A DNA stretch of 64,000 bases from JAICKM01 sp038228295 (GCA_038228295.1 JBBRPH010000012.1:37345-101344); one strand, 5' to 3'; positions 24,407 to 33,289 are shown, counted from the first letter of the stretch. Numbers and translations are program-made. The notes: generated by a model not told the origin, from the letters alone.

Positions 24407-26110
24407 TTACGGCCCTTTGTTGCGGAAATAGTTCTCCAGGTACGGCACGCGACCGCCCGGTCGCTTCTCAAGTGCTTCCAGCACCGCAACGCCGTGTTTC
24501 TCCAGCAGTGTATTGAGCCTAGCTAAATGGGCTTCTGCATTCGGTAAGGTGAGCGCGTGTTCAAGCACCCCATCAAGCAGCACTAACTGCTGCGCCGTGG
24601 GGTGGCCTGCCTTTAATTTTTCTACGGCCTCATCGCTGACTAAGCGAAATCGCTGAACCATTTCCACTGGGAAGGGACGTGCGTCTCCCCCTCTGACAAC
24701 GCTGGCGATTCTTTTAGACGGCTGCTTAATACTCCACGCACCGAAAGCGAGCAATCCTCCTGTGAGGGCCATATTTTGCAGGATTTTGCTTATCGCATCA
24801 AATTTCTGATTACGCGCCATATCGGGATCGCTCAGAACTTCTTGGATGCGATCAGCGCCCGCATAGCCAATGAGCAGCCCATCTACAACTCCAGTCTTGT
24901 AGCCGGTGTAAACCGCCCAGCGCCCGATTTCAGTTACCATGATCCGTTCGCCTATTGACTTTCCTAACCACTTTTCTAATACATTAAGCGTGCTTTCACC
25001 GCCGGTTCCGCCTAGCATACTCGAGATAATTGCCAACACATCAATAGCTACGATCTCTGGGTCTAGCGTTCCACGTTGCCAGTTGTCGATTTCATCTAAG
25101 GTGGCCCCAATAACGCCTGCACCTAGCGCACCAGCAAAAAGGAGAGGCACCCAAGCAAGACCAGCGCTTGCTACTGTCAATACAGCAGCCAAACTAGCCG
25201 CTCCAAGACCAAGCCCGTTGAAAAAGTCTACACCTGCTGCTAGGTCTGAGTGGCCTTTAGTAGCAATCCGCAGGGCACCTTTCTCCGCGCCGGGCAGATT
25301 CGCCGTGGGCTGGATTTTCTTGTTCTTGATGACCTCGGCGGTGCTGGGGATCGAGAGTTCGATCCAGCCTTCGGAGTAGCCGTTATTATGCTCAAATTCG
25401 TGTAAGGCACGCTGGGTGGTGTCCCCTTGATAATGCGCCGGCGCAGCGCCCGGTGTTAAGTCCAGTAGCACCACCGGGGACTCATTTTCGGCTACACCCG
25501 GCGGTGCCGGCGATTTTTTTAGCGGGACGGGTTGTGGTGCGTTGCTGCCCAACGGGGTTCCCTGCGTGTGGCCGATGAACAGGTTTAGCGGCACCGTCTT
25601 GCCGGTTTGTTTGTTCAGGTACACCGCCTGCACCGCGACCTCCAACCCGGCCGGAATTTCCTTGCTCCGGTCTTCCACCCGCGCAACATACTGCTGCCAG
25701 TGGTCGAGCCGGTAGGCTTGATCGGCGTTCTGCACAACTTGGCGGTACACTGCTGTGCCGAGTAGCTGCCCCTGGCTATCGAACTGATCACACACAAAGA
25801 TGAAACTGTTGGGGGCATCCGTGGGGTGCCAGTCCCAGGTGACGGAGGGGCCGCTATGGTTCAGCCGATAGGCGCGCTGCCCCTTAAACGCCTGCCCCTC
25901 CGCCGGCAGAGGGAAAGGCGTGCTATCCGCCCCGCCGTTACTGCTCGGCGGGGCTCCTGCATAAACATCATAGGTGCTGTTGTTGGGCGCGGTCGGACTG
26001 CGGAACTGCGGCCATTCGGCGGGTAAAACGTGCCAGCGATATAGGGCCGGCTGTTGCCCCTGCGCGGGGTGCGGCGGTGAACGTCGAACTGCCGTAGCCC
26101 GTAACATCAT
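24407..26110 (-). CDS. C-terminal part of a frameshifted effector-like protein
   Basis: 567 codons that continue the protein encoded upstream, one base out of frame. The N-terminal part (YRWHVLPAEWPQF, TYDVYAGAPP, WDWHPTDAPNSFIFVCD) is beta-rich. The middle holds two hydrophobic stretches (LAAVLTVASAGLAWVPLLFAG, VAIDVLAIISSML), and the end is helical (AEAHLARLNTLLEKHGVAVL). Proteins of this layout accompany contractile injection systems and polymorphic toxins, where hydrophobic segments precede the active C-terminus; no catalytic motif is recognisable. The nominal start at 26110 has no ribosome-binding site and overlaps the upstream frame, so it is not a real start. It is AT-richer than flanking genes. 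Confidence 0.6.
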   Translation of the reverse strand: MMLRATAVRRSPPHPAQGQQPALYRWHVLPAEWPQFRSPTAPNNSTYDVYAGAPPSSNGGADSTPFPLPAEGQAFKGQRAYRLNHSGPSVTWDWHPTDAPNSFIFVCDQFDSQGQLLGTAVYRQVVQNADQAYRLDHWQQYVARVEDRSKEIPAGLEVAVQAVYLNKQTGKTVPLNLFIGHTQGTPLGSNAPQPVPLKKSPAPPGVAENESPVVLLDLTPGAAPAHYQGDTTQRALHEFEHNNGYSEGWIELSIPSTAEVIKNKKIQPTANLPGAEKGALRIATKGHSDLAAGVDFFNGLGLGAASLAAVLTVASAGLAWVPLLFAGALGAGVIGATLDEIDNWQRGTLDPEIVAIDVLAIISSMLGGTGGESTLNVLEKWLGKSIGERIMVTEIGRWAVYTGYKTGVVDGLLIGYAGADRIQEVLSDPDMARNQKFDAISKILQNMALTGGLLAFGAWSIKQPSKRIASVVRGGDARPFPVEMVQRFRLVSDEAVEKLKAGHPTAQQLVLLDGVLEHALTLPNAEAHLARLNTLLEKHGVAVLEALEKRPGGRVPYLENYFRNKGP

Positions 26111-27005
26111 GCCAGAGCGACTGTTGGATTACTAACGGATTTTGCCCTTCCGCCTCGATGTAAGTATGGCCGTACTTTTGCGCCGCGTGATCCGTGTTGA
26201 GGCCGGCCCCTTGCGCTAGGACGTTAGTGTGATCAGTGATCTGTTGGTGAAAATCGGCGTAGCCGGCCGGCTCCGTTGCGAGGGTCTTTTGCTGGTCGGC
26301 ATTGGCGGGATTCAGCACATCGGCAGGATCGGACACGTCCTGGTTGTAGTCCACCAACACACTTGCGGTGGGGCTTATCCGCACTTCCGCTGTGATTTTA
26401 TAGCGGCCGGCGCGGGCGAACTCTATGTCGGGCGAGTAGCCCTGGCTACCGGGATCTCGGGTCTGGCGACCACTGTTATCGGGGGTGGGCACCAGCCAGC
26501 GCACGATGCGGGGGTACGCATTCTGCCGCGCCGATATATTAACCAGTATGGAGCCGTCTACCCAATAGCGGAGTTTCGTGCCGACCATCACGCGCTCTAC
26601 GTCAGATGCGGGAACTAGGTGCAAGTTGTGCTGCTGCACGTAGGGGTCCGTTTGCGGGCCGGCGGGCAAAGTTGGTCCTTGTGGGGAGGCACCGCCGCCG
26701 TCGCCGGGAGCGGCCGGCATCCGCTGCACGCTGGGCGCGGGCGGGGCCACCTTGCCCCCCTGGAGGTGCCGCTGCACCGCACGGTTGCCGTGTGTCTGTT
26801 GCAGCGCCAAGATCGCGGCGGCGCGGGCCGGACCGTTGCCGCGCCCCTGACTGGTCAGCACGCTATCGGGTGCGCCGGGTGTAGCCCGGCGCACCGTTCC
26901 TAGGCCGTCACTGCTGGCGCTGGACTCCGCACTGTCCCGCGCCGGAGTGCGGCGTGGGGACGTGCATTGTGGGTCATCGGTTGCGCGGCTAGGGTGATCG
27001 GCCAC
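25968..27005 (-). CDS. N-terminal part of effector-like protein with GNRAV motif
   Basis: 345 codons before a stop. The N-terminal 100 residues are low-complexity and contain LALQQTHGNRAVQRHL at about 66-81, the conserved signature found beside DUF4157 in extracellular contractile injection system cargo and related proteins. A DUF4157 zinc motif itself is absent. The rest is beta-rich. The GTG start at 27005 has AGGAGG eight bases upstream and a consensus promoter. The frame ends at 25968, but homologous-looking sequence continues in the +1 frame, so this and the next ORF were one protein of about 865 residues. The shift lies between 25968 and 26110, close to runs of four C and four G. Confidence 0.65.
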   Translation of the reverse strand: MADHPSRATDDPQCTSPRRTPARDSAESSASSDGLGTVRRATPGAPDSVLTSQGRGNGPARAAAILALQQTHGNRAVQRHLQGGKVAPPAPSVQRMPAAPGDGGGASPQGPTLPAGPQTDPYVQQHNLHLVPASDVERVMVGTKLRYWVDGSILVNISARQNAYPRIVRWLVPTPDNSGRQTRDPGSQGYSPDIEFARAGRYKITAEVRISPTASVLVDYNQDVSDPADVLNPANADQQKTLATEPAGYADFHQQITDHTNVLAQGAGLNTDHAAQKYGHTYIEAEGQNPLVIQQSLWHDVTGYGSSTFTAAPRAGATAGPISLARFTRRMAAVPQSDRAQQQHL

Positions 27006-27046
27006 CGGGGCTGCCTCCTGCTAAAGCTGGGGTCTTGGTCAGCGGT

Positions 27047-27076
27047 ATTGTAGCACTCCTGCCGGGTTTGTGTCAA
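27047..27076 (-). promoter_or_regulatory. Consensus promoter of the GNRAV-motif gene
   Basis: TTGACA (27076-27071) and TACAAT (27052-27047) are 18 bases apart on the minus strand, with predicted start near 27040 and the GTG at 27005. Confidence 0.65.
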
Positions 27077-27155
27077 GTAAATCTGCACACAACGTGCGTT
27101 CGGTATGGCTTGCTGCTCAACCTAAGCCGCCGGTGGCGCGGGCGGCACCGGCGGC

Positions 27156-27184
27156 TTGCGAAGCCCCGTGAGCTATGGTAGACT
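27156..27184 (+). promoter_or_regulatory. Promoter candidate of fabF
   Basis: TTGCGA (27156-27161) and TAGACT (27179-27184) are separated by 17 bases. The predicted leader before the start codon is about 150 bases long. Confidence 0.45.
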
Positions 27185-27213
27185 GGGCAGACAGATAGGC
27201 TTAGTGGCACCGG

Positions 27214-27250
27214 CCGTAGCGCGGTCTCTCGGAGGCTAGATGCGCTACGG
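27214..27250 (+). promoter_or_regulatory. Hairpin in the fabF leader
   Basis: CCGTAGCGC (27214-27222) pairs perfectly with GCGCTACGG (27242-27250). CGGTTTTG follows. A stable hairpin with a short T run just after the promoter could be an attenuator. The remainder of the 27006-27343 gap shows no other feature beyond the two promoters. Confidence 0.45.
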
Positions 27251-27343
27251 CGGTTTTGTGTCGGCGCGCCCGTGCGTGCGGCTGTGTTGGCGGGCAGCGC
27301 GGGACGGTTCCATGTCCGACGGACAGGTGAGGATAGACAGGGT

Positions 27344-28666
27344 ATGATGGGCGACTCGATAGCGGCCGACCGCGGTTGGGCGTGGGAGCGGGATGCACGT
27401 CGCCGGGTGGTCGTCACCGGGCTGGGCGTGATCAGCCCGCATGGGCAGAATGTGGCCGCGTTCTGGGATGGTGTGAGCCGGGGGCAATCGGCGGTGGGAC
27501 CGATCACGCTCTGTGATGCGTCACCGTACCCCACACAGATTGCCGCCGAGGTGCGCGATTGGGAGCCGACGCGCTGGATCGAATTGCGCGAGGTGCGCCG
27601 CATGAGCCGCGTCAGCCAGTTCGCGGTGGCGGCGGCGCGCCAGGCGCTCGACGATAGCGGCCTGTCTGTCACCGACTCTAACAGCGAAGAGATCGGCGTG
27701 GTCATGGGCACCGGTACCAGTGCCTTCCCCGAAATCGAGGCCGGGGCGCGCGTGCTGATCGCCAAAGGCGGGATGCGGATGAACCCGCTGTTTGCGCCAA
27801 TTGTGTTGGCGAACATGGCAGCGGCCCAGGTCTCGATCCAGCACGGGTTGCGCGGCTACAATAACACGATGATCACTGCTTGCGCGGCCAGTAGCCAAGC
27901 CATTGGCGAGGCCGCCGAGGTAATCCGCCGCGGCAGCGCGACGGTGATGCTGGCCGGCGGCAGCGAGGCGGCGATCTCGTCGTTCGGACTGGCCGCGTTC
28001 TGCCTGCTGCGCGCCATGAGCCGGCGCAACGACGACCCCGCCGGCGCGTGCCGGCCCTACGATAAGAATCGCGACGGCATGGTGCCGGGCGAAGGGGCGG
28101 CCTTGCTGGTGTTGGAACGGCTCGATCATGCGTTGGAACGCAAAGCGACCGTTTATGCCGAACTGGTCGGCTACGGTGTGTCGGCGGATGCTTTTCACGT
28201 CGTCGCGCCCGACCCGACGGCACGCGGCGCGGCGAAAGCGATCCGCCGGGCACTCGAATCGGCGGGCCTGCAACCGCGCCAGGTGGATTATATCAACGCG
28301 CACGGCACGGCCACCGACCTGAACGATCCGATGGAGACGGCGGCGGTGAAGCAGGTATTTGGCGCCCATGCCTACGGGGTGCCGCTTAGCTCCAACAAGT
28401 CGCTGTTCGGCCACCTGCTGGGCGGCTGCGGCTCGCTGGAAAACGTGGCGGCGGTGATGAGCGCCCGCACCGGCATCATGCCGCCGACGATCAACTATGA
28501 GACTCCTGACCCGGCTTGCGACCTCGACTACGTGCCGAACACGGCACGCAAAGGCGATTTGCGGATCGTGATGAAAAACAACTTCGGCTTCGGCGGCCAC
28601 AATGTGTCGCTGATCTGGCGGCGCTGGGATGCGGCGGACGCCGGCGGGCCGGTCGCGGGCCGTTAG
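27344..28666 (+). CDS. fabF: Beta-ketoacyl-ACP synthase II
   Basis: 440 residues with the thiolase-fold condensing-enzyme triad: Cys180 in ITACAASSQA, His320 in NAHGTATDLND and His357 in SLFGHLLGGCGS. It elongates acyl-ACP with malonyl-ACP in type II fatty-acid synthesis. The GFGGHN C-terminal motif is present. The start ATG is 27344 (27347 is also possible), preceded by an AGG-rich site. It stands alone rather than in a fab cluster, so a role in a special pathway cannot be excluded. A short N-terminal extension precedes RRVVVTGLGVISPHG. Confidence 0.92.
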   Translation: MMGDSIAADRGWAWERDARRRVVVTGLGVISPHGQNVAAFWDGVSRGQSAVGPITLCDASPYPTQIAAEVRDWEPTRWIELREVRRMSRVSQFAVAAARQALDDSGLSVTDSNSEEIGVVMGTGTSAFPEIEAGARVLIAKGGMRMNPLFAPIVLANMAAAQVSIQHGLRGYNNTMITACAASSQAIGEAAEVIRRGSATVMLAGGSEAAISSFGLAAFCLLRAMSRRNDDPAGACRPYDKNRDGMVPGEGAALLVLERLDHALERKATVYAELVGYGVSADAFHVVAPDPTARGAAKAIRRALESAGLQPRQVDYINAHGTATDLNDPMETAAVKQVFGAHAYGVPLSSNKSLFGHLLGGCGSLENVAAVMSARTGIMPPTINYETPDPACDLDYVPNTARKGDLRIVMKNNFGFGGHNVSLIWRRWDAADAGGPVAGR

Positions 28667-28695
28667 CACCGAGATAACGGAAAGGCACAGTTGCG

Positions 28696-29667
28696 ATGAA
28701 CTTGACGGTCAACAACACTTACCTAGCGCGTAATAAGCGACAGGCACGCCTGATGCAAACGATTGGCCTAGCCCTGGTGCTGATCAGCTTGGGCTTGAGC
28801 CTGCTAATGAACACCGCGACCAACTATTGGCTGGTGTTTATCGCCTACCCCACGCTGATCGTCGGCTTCCCGCTGTGGCAGGCCGGGCGCGGGCGCGTGC
28901 GACGCGCCGAGGTCGCCGGCAAAATTCCGGCGATCATTCGCGACGAGATCCAACCCGGACCAAAGCAGCAACTCTATAGCTTCGTCGAGATCGGTAAGAC
29001 ACTGCTCGATCAGTTGCTGGTCACATCGGAAGGGCTGTTTGTGATCGAGTTGAAGGGGATGCTGGATGATCCGAAGGGCCGCTTCCCGGTGGCCTGTCGG
29101 CAGGTGAACGGTGTGGACCGTTGGACCCAGGCGTTGCCGCCGCTCGAACGGCTGGCGCGGCTGGGTGAATCGGCACTCGGCAACCCCAGTGCCGACCTAA
29201 CCCGCAACATCGCCGCCCTGAAAGCCTGGCTGGCGGAACGCGGTCTCGGCGAGACGATCCCGGTCTATGGGCTGGTGGTCTTCCGCGAAGCGGCCACGCC
29301 GCTGGACATCGAAGCCTGCCGCTATGAAGTGCTGCACTTGAACGAGCTGCGCAGTTTCCTCACGCTGGGTCAGTATTTCGATGAGACGCTGCGCCCGCTG
29401 CTGGGCACGGATGACCGCAACCGCATCAATGGGGCGCTGCGCGGCTTGCTGGGCTTGCCTGCCACGGTGCAGGCGGTGAAGCCCGCCGCGCCGGTTCGCA
29501 AACTCAGCCCCGAAGCAAAGGCCGAGCAAGAACGAGTGGCCGCGATCCGCGCCGCACGGGCGGCGGCCGCCGAACCAGCCGGCGCAAAACCGGCCGACCG
29601 GCGCACACCGACCGATTCTGCCGCCGGTAAGTCGAGCGCCGGCGGCCCGCGCAAGGGCGCGGGATGA
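28696..29667 (+). CDS. NERD-domain membrane protein
   Basis: 323 residues. Two adjacent N-terminal helices (IGLALVLISLGLSLLMN and VFIAYPTLIVGFPLW) anchor a cytosolic NERD (nuclease-related) domain: LLDQLLVTSEGLFVIELKG is its core strand with the Glu-x-Lys of the nuclease-like fold. A charged Ala/Glu/Lys-rich tail closes it. NERD proteins are thought to act on nucleic acids, but this one lacks a partner helicase. The last four bases overlap holB (ATGA), indicating translational coupling. Confidence 0.75.
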   Translation: MNLTVNNTYLARNKRQARLMQTIGLALVLISLGLSLLMNTATNYWLVFIAYPTLIVGFPLWQAGRGRVRRAEVAGKIPAIIRDEIQPGPKQQLYSFVEIGKTLLDQLLVTSEGLFVIELKGMLDDPKGRFPVACRQVNGVDRWTQALPPLERLARLGESALGNPSADLTRNIAALKAWLAERGLGETIPVYGLVVFREAATPLDIEACRYEVLHLNELRSFLTLGQYFDETLRPLLGTDDRNRINGALRGLLGLPATVQAVKPAAPVRKLSPEAKAEQERVAAIRAARAAAAEPAGAKPADRRTPTDSAAGKSSAGGPRKGAG

Positions 29668-30767
29668 GCGCGCCTGCGGTTCCCGGTTGGCCGGTGGTCG
29701 GTCATGTGGCGGCGGTGGAGTTGCTGCACCGCGCCCTGGCCCACGGCCACCCGGCACACGCCTACCTGCTGACCGGCCCCGCGCAAATCGGCAAGGCCAC
29801 CCTCGCCCGCCTGTTCGCCCAAGCCCTCTTCTGCCAGGGCGACCCTCTGGCCGGCCTCGCCGATCCCGCTGCGCTCCCATCCGTAACTCCGCATTCAGAA
29901 CTCAGAACTCAGAACGCGGCCGTCCCCTGCGGCCGCTGCCGGGCCTGCACCCTGATCGCACGGGGCACCTATCCCGATGTGGACTGGTACAGCCTGGCCC
30001 GCCAGGGGGCCGAACCCGAGCAGCAAGGGCGGGTCAACAAAGAACTCGCGATCAGCACCATCCGCAGCGTGCAGAACAGCCTGGCCTTGCGCCCCTATGA
30101 AGGCCGCTGGCGTGTCGCGGTGGTCGAAGACGCGGATACCATGAGCCTCGCGGCGGCCAATGCGCTGCTCAAAACGCTGGAAGAGCCGCCACCCTACGCG
30201 GTGCTGCTGCTCTTGGCCGCCGACCCCGCCGACCTGCCGCCCACTATCGTTTCGCGCGTGCAATTGATCCCGTTGCGGCCTCTGAACCGGGCGGCGATGG
30301 CGGCGGCGTTGCGCGAGCAGGGGGTGCCGGAGGATCAGGCTACGTTGCTGGCGGCGATTGGCGGCGGGCGGCTGGGTTGGGCGTTGGAGACAGCCCAGCA
30401 CCCGGAGCGCCTAGCCGACCGCGCCGAGTTGCTTGACGTGCTGGCCGCGCTGCCCGTCGCCGACTTGCCCGCCCGCTTCGCCTTTGCCGCCGACCTGGCT
30501 GCCCGCTTCGCCGCCGACCGCGCCGGGGTGTTTGACACGCTGACCCAATGGGCTGTTTGGTGGCGCGATCTGTTGGTGGTGCGGGTCGGGGCCGCCGATT
30601 TGGTTCACAACACCGATCGCCTGCCCGCCCTTGAAGCCGCTGCCGCCGGCCTCACCCCGCGCCGGATCGGGGCGTTCCTCAGCGCGATCCAAGCGGCGCA
30701 ACAGCAACTCGGCCAGAACGTCAGCCCCCGCTTGGCGCTGGAGAGTCTGGTCCTAGCGCTACCCTGA
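29664..30767 (+). CDS. holB: DNA polymerase III delta' subunit
   Basis: 367 residues with the clamp-loader layout: a P-loop-like GPAQIGKATLARL, a Zn-finger-like cluster CGRCRACTLI, the RVAVVEDADTMSLAAANALLKTLEEPP stretch (split by residue number, around 150-180) and SRVQLIPLRPL. The delta' subunit helps load the sliding clamp on DNA. The heptamer array CAGAACT (29896-29915) lies between the first helix region and the Zn cluster and is read in frame as HSELRTQNAA, an insertion. Start and stop overlap the NERD gene. Confidence 0.88.
   Translation: MSAPAVPGWPVVGHVAAVELLHRALAHGHPAHAYLLTGPAQIGKATLARLFAQALFCQGDPLAGLADPAALPSVTPHSELRTQNAAVPCGRCRACTLIARGTYPDVDWYSLARQGAEPEQQGRVNKELAISTIRSVQNSLALRPYEGRWRVAVVEDADTMSLAAANALLKTLEEPPPYAVLLLLAADPADLPPTIVSRVQLIPLRPLNRAAMAAALREQGVPEDQATLLAAIGGGRLGWALETAQHPERLADRAELLDVLAALPVADLPARFAFAADLAARFAADRAGVFDTLTQWAVWWRDLLVVRVGAADLVHNTDRLPALEAAAAGLTPRRIGAFLSAIQAAQQQLGQNVSPRLALESLVLALP
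29896..29915. repeat. Heptamer tandem repeat, CAGAACT type, inside holB
   Basis: Two complete CAGAACT units and a third lacking its last base. The same word occurs at 18669-18682 in the exporter operon gap. The array adds about ten residues to the clamp-loader subunit. Confidence 0.85.
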
Positions 30768-30769
30768 TG

Positions 30770-30831
30770 TAAAGTGTTAGGTATTAGGCTTTCGTCTCCT
30801 GACACCTGATGCCTGATACCTGATGCCTCCC
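30770..30831. repeat. Dispersed hairpin-type repeat after holB
   Basis: The region carries AGGTATTAGGCTTTCGTCTC followed by CTGACAC/CTGATGC/CTGATAC heptamers. The core, including the GCTTTCGTCTC loop, matches the complement of the 11280-11332 inverted repeat. One arm is degenerate, so the stem is weaker. Confidence 0.7.
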
Positions 30832-30937
30832 GGTGTAGAGAACCATGCGCGATCCGTATACGTAATGGGTAAGCGTAATAATTATTACGTTTACCCATTA
30901 CGCGTTGCGTATCCGGGGTACAACAGGAACGGTGCGG

Positions 30938-31831
30938 ATGGAGCTGGTGAGAATGGAGCTATTGGAACAACTTACAGACCAATTGGCGCAAGCGACGACC
31001 GAGTGGCAGGACTACCCCACGGACGATATGCACATGGTTGTGGGCACCGTTAAGGTGTCTGCGGCGCAGTTTGGTCCACCGGAGAGTGCGCAGCGGCAGT
31101 TGCTTGTTTATCTGCCGCCCTCCTATACCAGGTCAGATCGGCGCTACCCGGTAATTTATATGCACGACGGGCAAAACCTGTTTGATGCGGCGACGAGTTT
31201 TAGTGGCGAGTGGTGCGTAGACGAGACGCTGGAAGCCTTGAGCGTGGAAGGCATTGAGGCGATTGTCGTCGGCATCCCCAACGCCGGACCGCAGCGCAGC
31301 GCCGAGTACTCGCCGTTCCCCCATCCCTGGTTGGGCAACGGGCGGGCGGCGGTCTATGTTCGCTTTCTGATCGATACGGTGAAGCCGCTGATCGATCGCT
31401 CTTTCCGCACCCAACCGGATCGCGCCCATACCGGCACGGCGGGATCGTCATTGGGTGGTCTGGTCAGCCTCTATGCGTTTTTTGCCGCCTCAGAGGTCTT
31501 CGGCTTTGCGGGCGTGTTCAGTCCGGCCCTCTGGTCCACGCAAGGCAAGATGGCGGCCCTGGTGCAGCAAACGCCGTTTGTGGGAGGTCGCCTCTATATG
31601 GATGTGGGCGATCAGGAGACCTCCGGTGGATCGGGTCGCCGCTCGACCTATTTGATAGACGAGGCCCAGCGCATGGCCGAGTTGCTACGTACCAAGGGCT
31701 ATACCGCCGCCGATTTGCAATTCCATGTTGCGCTCGGCGGGCAGCACAACGAGTCGTCCTGGGCGGCTCGCTTGCCCAATGCGCTGCGCTTTTTGTTGGC
31801 CCCGCTGCCCGCCGTGTCGAACAAAGCGTAA
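30938..31831 (+). CDS. Esterase, putative alpha/beta hydrolase (esterase-D-like)
   Basis: About 297 residues. The Fes/esterase-D pattern is clear: LLVYLPPSYTRSDRRYPVIYMHDGQNLFD, then the nucleophile elbow GTAGSSLGGLVSLYAF (Ser in GSSLG), and a C-terminal GGQHNESSW with a candidate His. It hydrolyses acyl esters; the physiological substrate is unknown. Start choice is uncertain between ATG 30938 (AGGA upstream) and 30953 (better-spaced GGAGCTGGTGAG). No signal peptide. It stands alone between two repeat-rich gaps. Confidence 0.8.
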   Translation: MELVRMELLEQLTDQLAQATTEWQDYPTDDMHMVVGTVKVSAAQFGPPESAQRQLLVYLPPSYTRSDRRYPVIYMHDGQNLFDAATSFSGEWCVDETLEALSVEGIEAIVVGIPNAGPQRSAEYSPFPHPWLGNGRAAVYVRFLIDTVKPLIDRSFRTQPDRAHTGTAGSSLGGLVSLYAFFAASEVFGFAGVFSPALWSTQGKMAALVQQTPFVGGRLYMDVGDQETSGGSGRRSTYLIDEAQRMAELLRTKGYTAADLQFHVALGGQHNESSWAARLPNALRFLLAPLPAVSNKA

Positions 31832-32049
31832 CACGTGAAATGTAAGGAGCAGCCGGAGGATATGGTCCTTATGCGCTCCATGACCGCATCCTGGTCCGTG
31901 CGGACTAGGGGATCGCACCTGAGCGTGCGAAATCGGCCGCCGGCCCGTTTTCTTACGGCGGACCCAACAGCGGTGCCGGCGCGAAGCCCGGCCTGCAGGA
32001 GCGGCGGCTTTCCGTTTTACGTTTCACAGTTTACGCACAGAGGAGTAGC

Positions 32050-32997
32050 ATGACCACCAGCACGACAAACCCGATCCCCGTCACTTACGGCTGGATCACC
32101 CAGCCCGCCCACTTTGATGTTCCCGCCGGGCATGGCCCTAAAGACCCGGCGCTGTGGCACCAGTTGCACGAAACCAACGAACAGATGATGACCAAGCTGC
32201 GCCCGGTGTTTGACACCATCTGGTTTGAGGACCATATGGGCTGGGGCGACAAGTCGCACCTGGAATGCTTCACCAACATGGCTTACGAAGCGGCGCGTAA
32301 TCCAGGGATGCGCTTCGGCACGCTGGTGGCGGGGCAGGCGTTCCGCAATCCCGGCCTGCTGGCGAAGATGGCGCTCAATATGCACTATCTGAGCGGAAAC
32401 AAGTTTATCCTCGGTATCGGTGCGGGCAACAACGGCGGCGAACACCATGAGTACGGCTTCGACTTCAAGCCCAATGCCGAGCGCGTGCAGCAGTTAGACG
32501 AGGCGATCCGTGTCTGCCGCGCGCTCTGGCAGGACAGCCCGGCCCACTTCCACGGCGCGCATTACCACCTGAACGGCGCCTTCTTGTCGCCGTTGCCCGA
32601 AAGCCCGATCCCGATCATGGTCGGCGGCGCGGGCGAGAAACGCACCCTGCGCGTCACTGCGGAATTGGCCGACTGGTGGTGCCTGGATGTCGCACCGCTT
32701 GACGTGTTCCAGCACAAATCGCGCGTGCTGGACGACCACTGTGCGGCCGTAGGCCGCGACCCGCACAGCATCTTGCGCGCCTATTGCGGCTGGGTGAGCA
32801 TCGCCGATCGCTCTGAAGATGCCGCACGTTGGCCCAACCTGCACGTCGTGGCGGGCACACCGGACGAAGTGACGCGCGAGTTGCAGGGCTTTATTGACGC
32901 GGGCGTGCGCCACTTTATGTTGCGCTTCATGGACTACCCCGCGCCGGGCGGTCTCGATCGATTCATCCGGGATGTGGCCCCGCGCCTCAAGGGCTAA
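32050..32997 (+). CDS. LLM-class flavin-dependent oxidoreductase
   Basis: 315 residues with the luciferase-like monooxygenase signatures: RFGTLVAGQAFRNPGLLAKMAL, LGIGAGNNGGEHHEYGF and GGAGEKRTLRVTAELADWW. The pattern is the F420/FMN-dependent subgroup. It is related to the second LLM gene at 40062-40961. AGAGGAG precedes the ATG by five bases. The substrate is unknown. Confidence 0.88.
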   Translation: MTTSTTNPIPVTYGWITQPAHFDVPAGHGPKDPALWHQLHETNEQMMTKLRPVFDTIWFEDHMGWGDKSHLECFTNMAYEAARNPGMRFGTLVAGQAFRNPGLLAKMALNMHYLSGNKFILGIGAGNNGGEHHEYGFDFKPNAERVQQLDEAIRVCRALWQDSPAHFHGAHYHLNGAFLSPLPESPIPIMVGGAGEKRTLRVTAELADWWCLDVAPLDVFQHKSRVLDDHCAAVGRDPHSILRAYCGWVSIADRSEDAARWPNLHVVAGTPDEVTRELQGFIDAGVRHFMLRFMDYPAPGGLDRFIRDVAPRLKG

Positions 32998-33010
32998 CCG
33001 CCGAAGCGCT

Positions 33011-33208
33011 CAACACGGCGACACAGTGTTTTTAGGTGGTACGCGCGTTCACTGCCCGTGCCTAAACCACGCACAAATCAAGGACGAACGGCGCGCTTAA
33101 CACGGCGACACGGTATTAGGCCACTTACGGAAGAACTTTGCACTCTACGGTGCGAGAGTGTAGGCAACCCAACTGCTCTTCGCTAAAAATCCCCGTGTCG
33201 CCGTGTTG
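33011..33208. repeat. Repeated and inverted AACACGGCGACAC element
   Basis: The word occurs directly at 33011-33026 and 33098-33113 and inverted at 33193-33208; the last two pair over 15 of 16 bases. The whole gap between 32998 and 33289 holds this element and the recJ promoter, with no coding signal. Confidence 0.7.
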
Positions 33209-33224
33209 AAAAGCCGCACCTGCC

Positions 33225-33254
33225 TTGCACCGCAGCGACTATCTGTGCTAAGAT
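33225..33254 (+). promoter_or_regulatory. Promoter of recJ
   Basis: TTGCAC (33225-33230) and TAAGAT (33249-33254) are 18 bases apart, 35 bases before the GTG start. Confidence 0.5.
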
Positions 33255-33289
33255 GGGGCAATTCTGCCTACAAGTGAGAGGTCTGCCCC

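Noticed and set aside
24407..27005. A complete contractile injection system in this region
   Set aside because: No sheath, tube, baseplate or AAA+ genes are present; only one motif-bearing gene supports the link.
27521..28669. 382-codon ORF antisense to fabF
   Set aside because: It lacks a ribosome-binding site and motifs, and the plus strand has an intact condensing enzyme.
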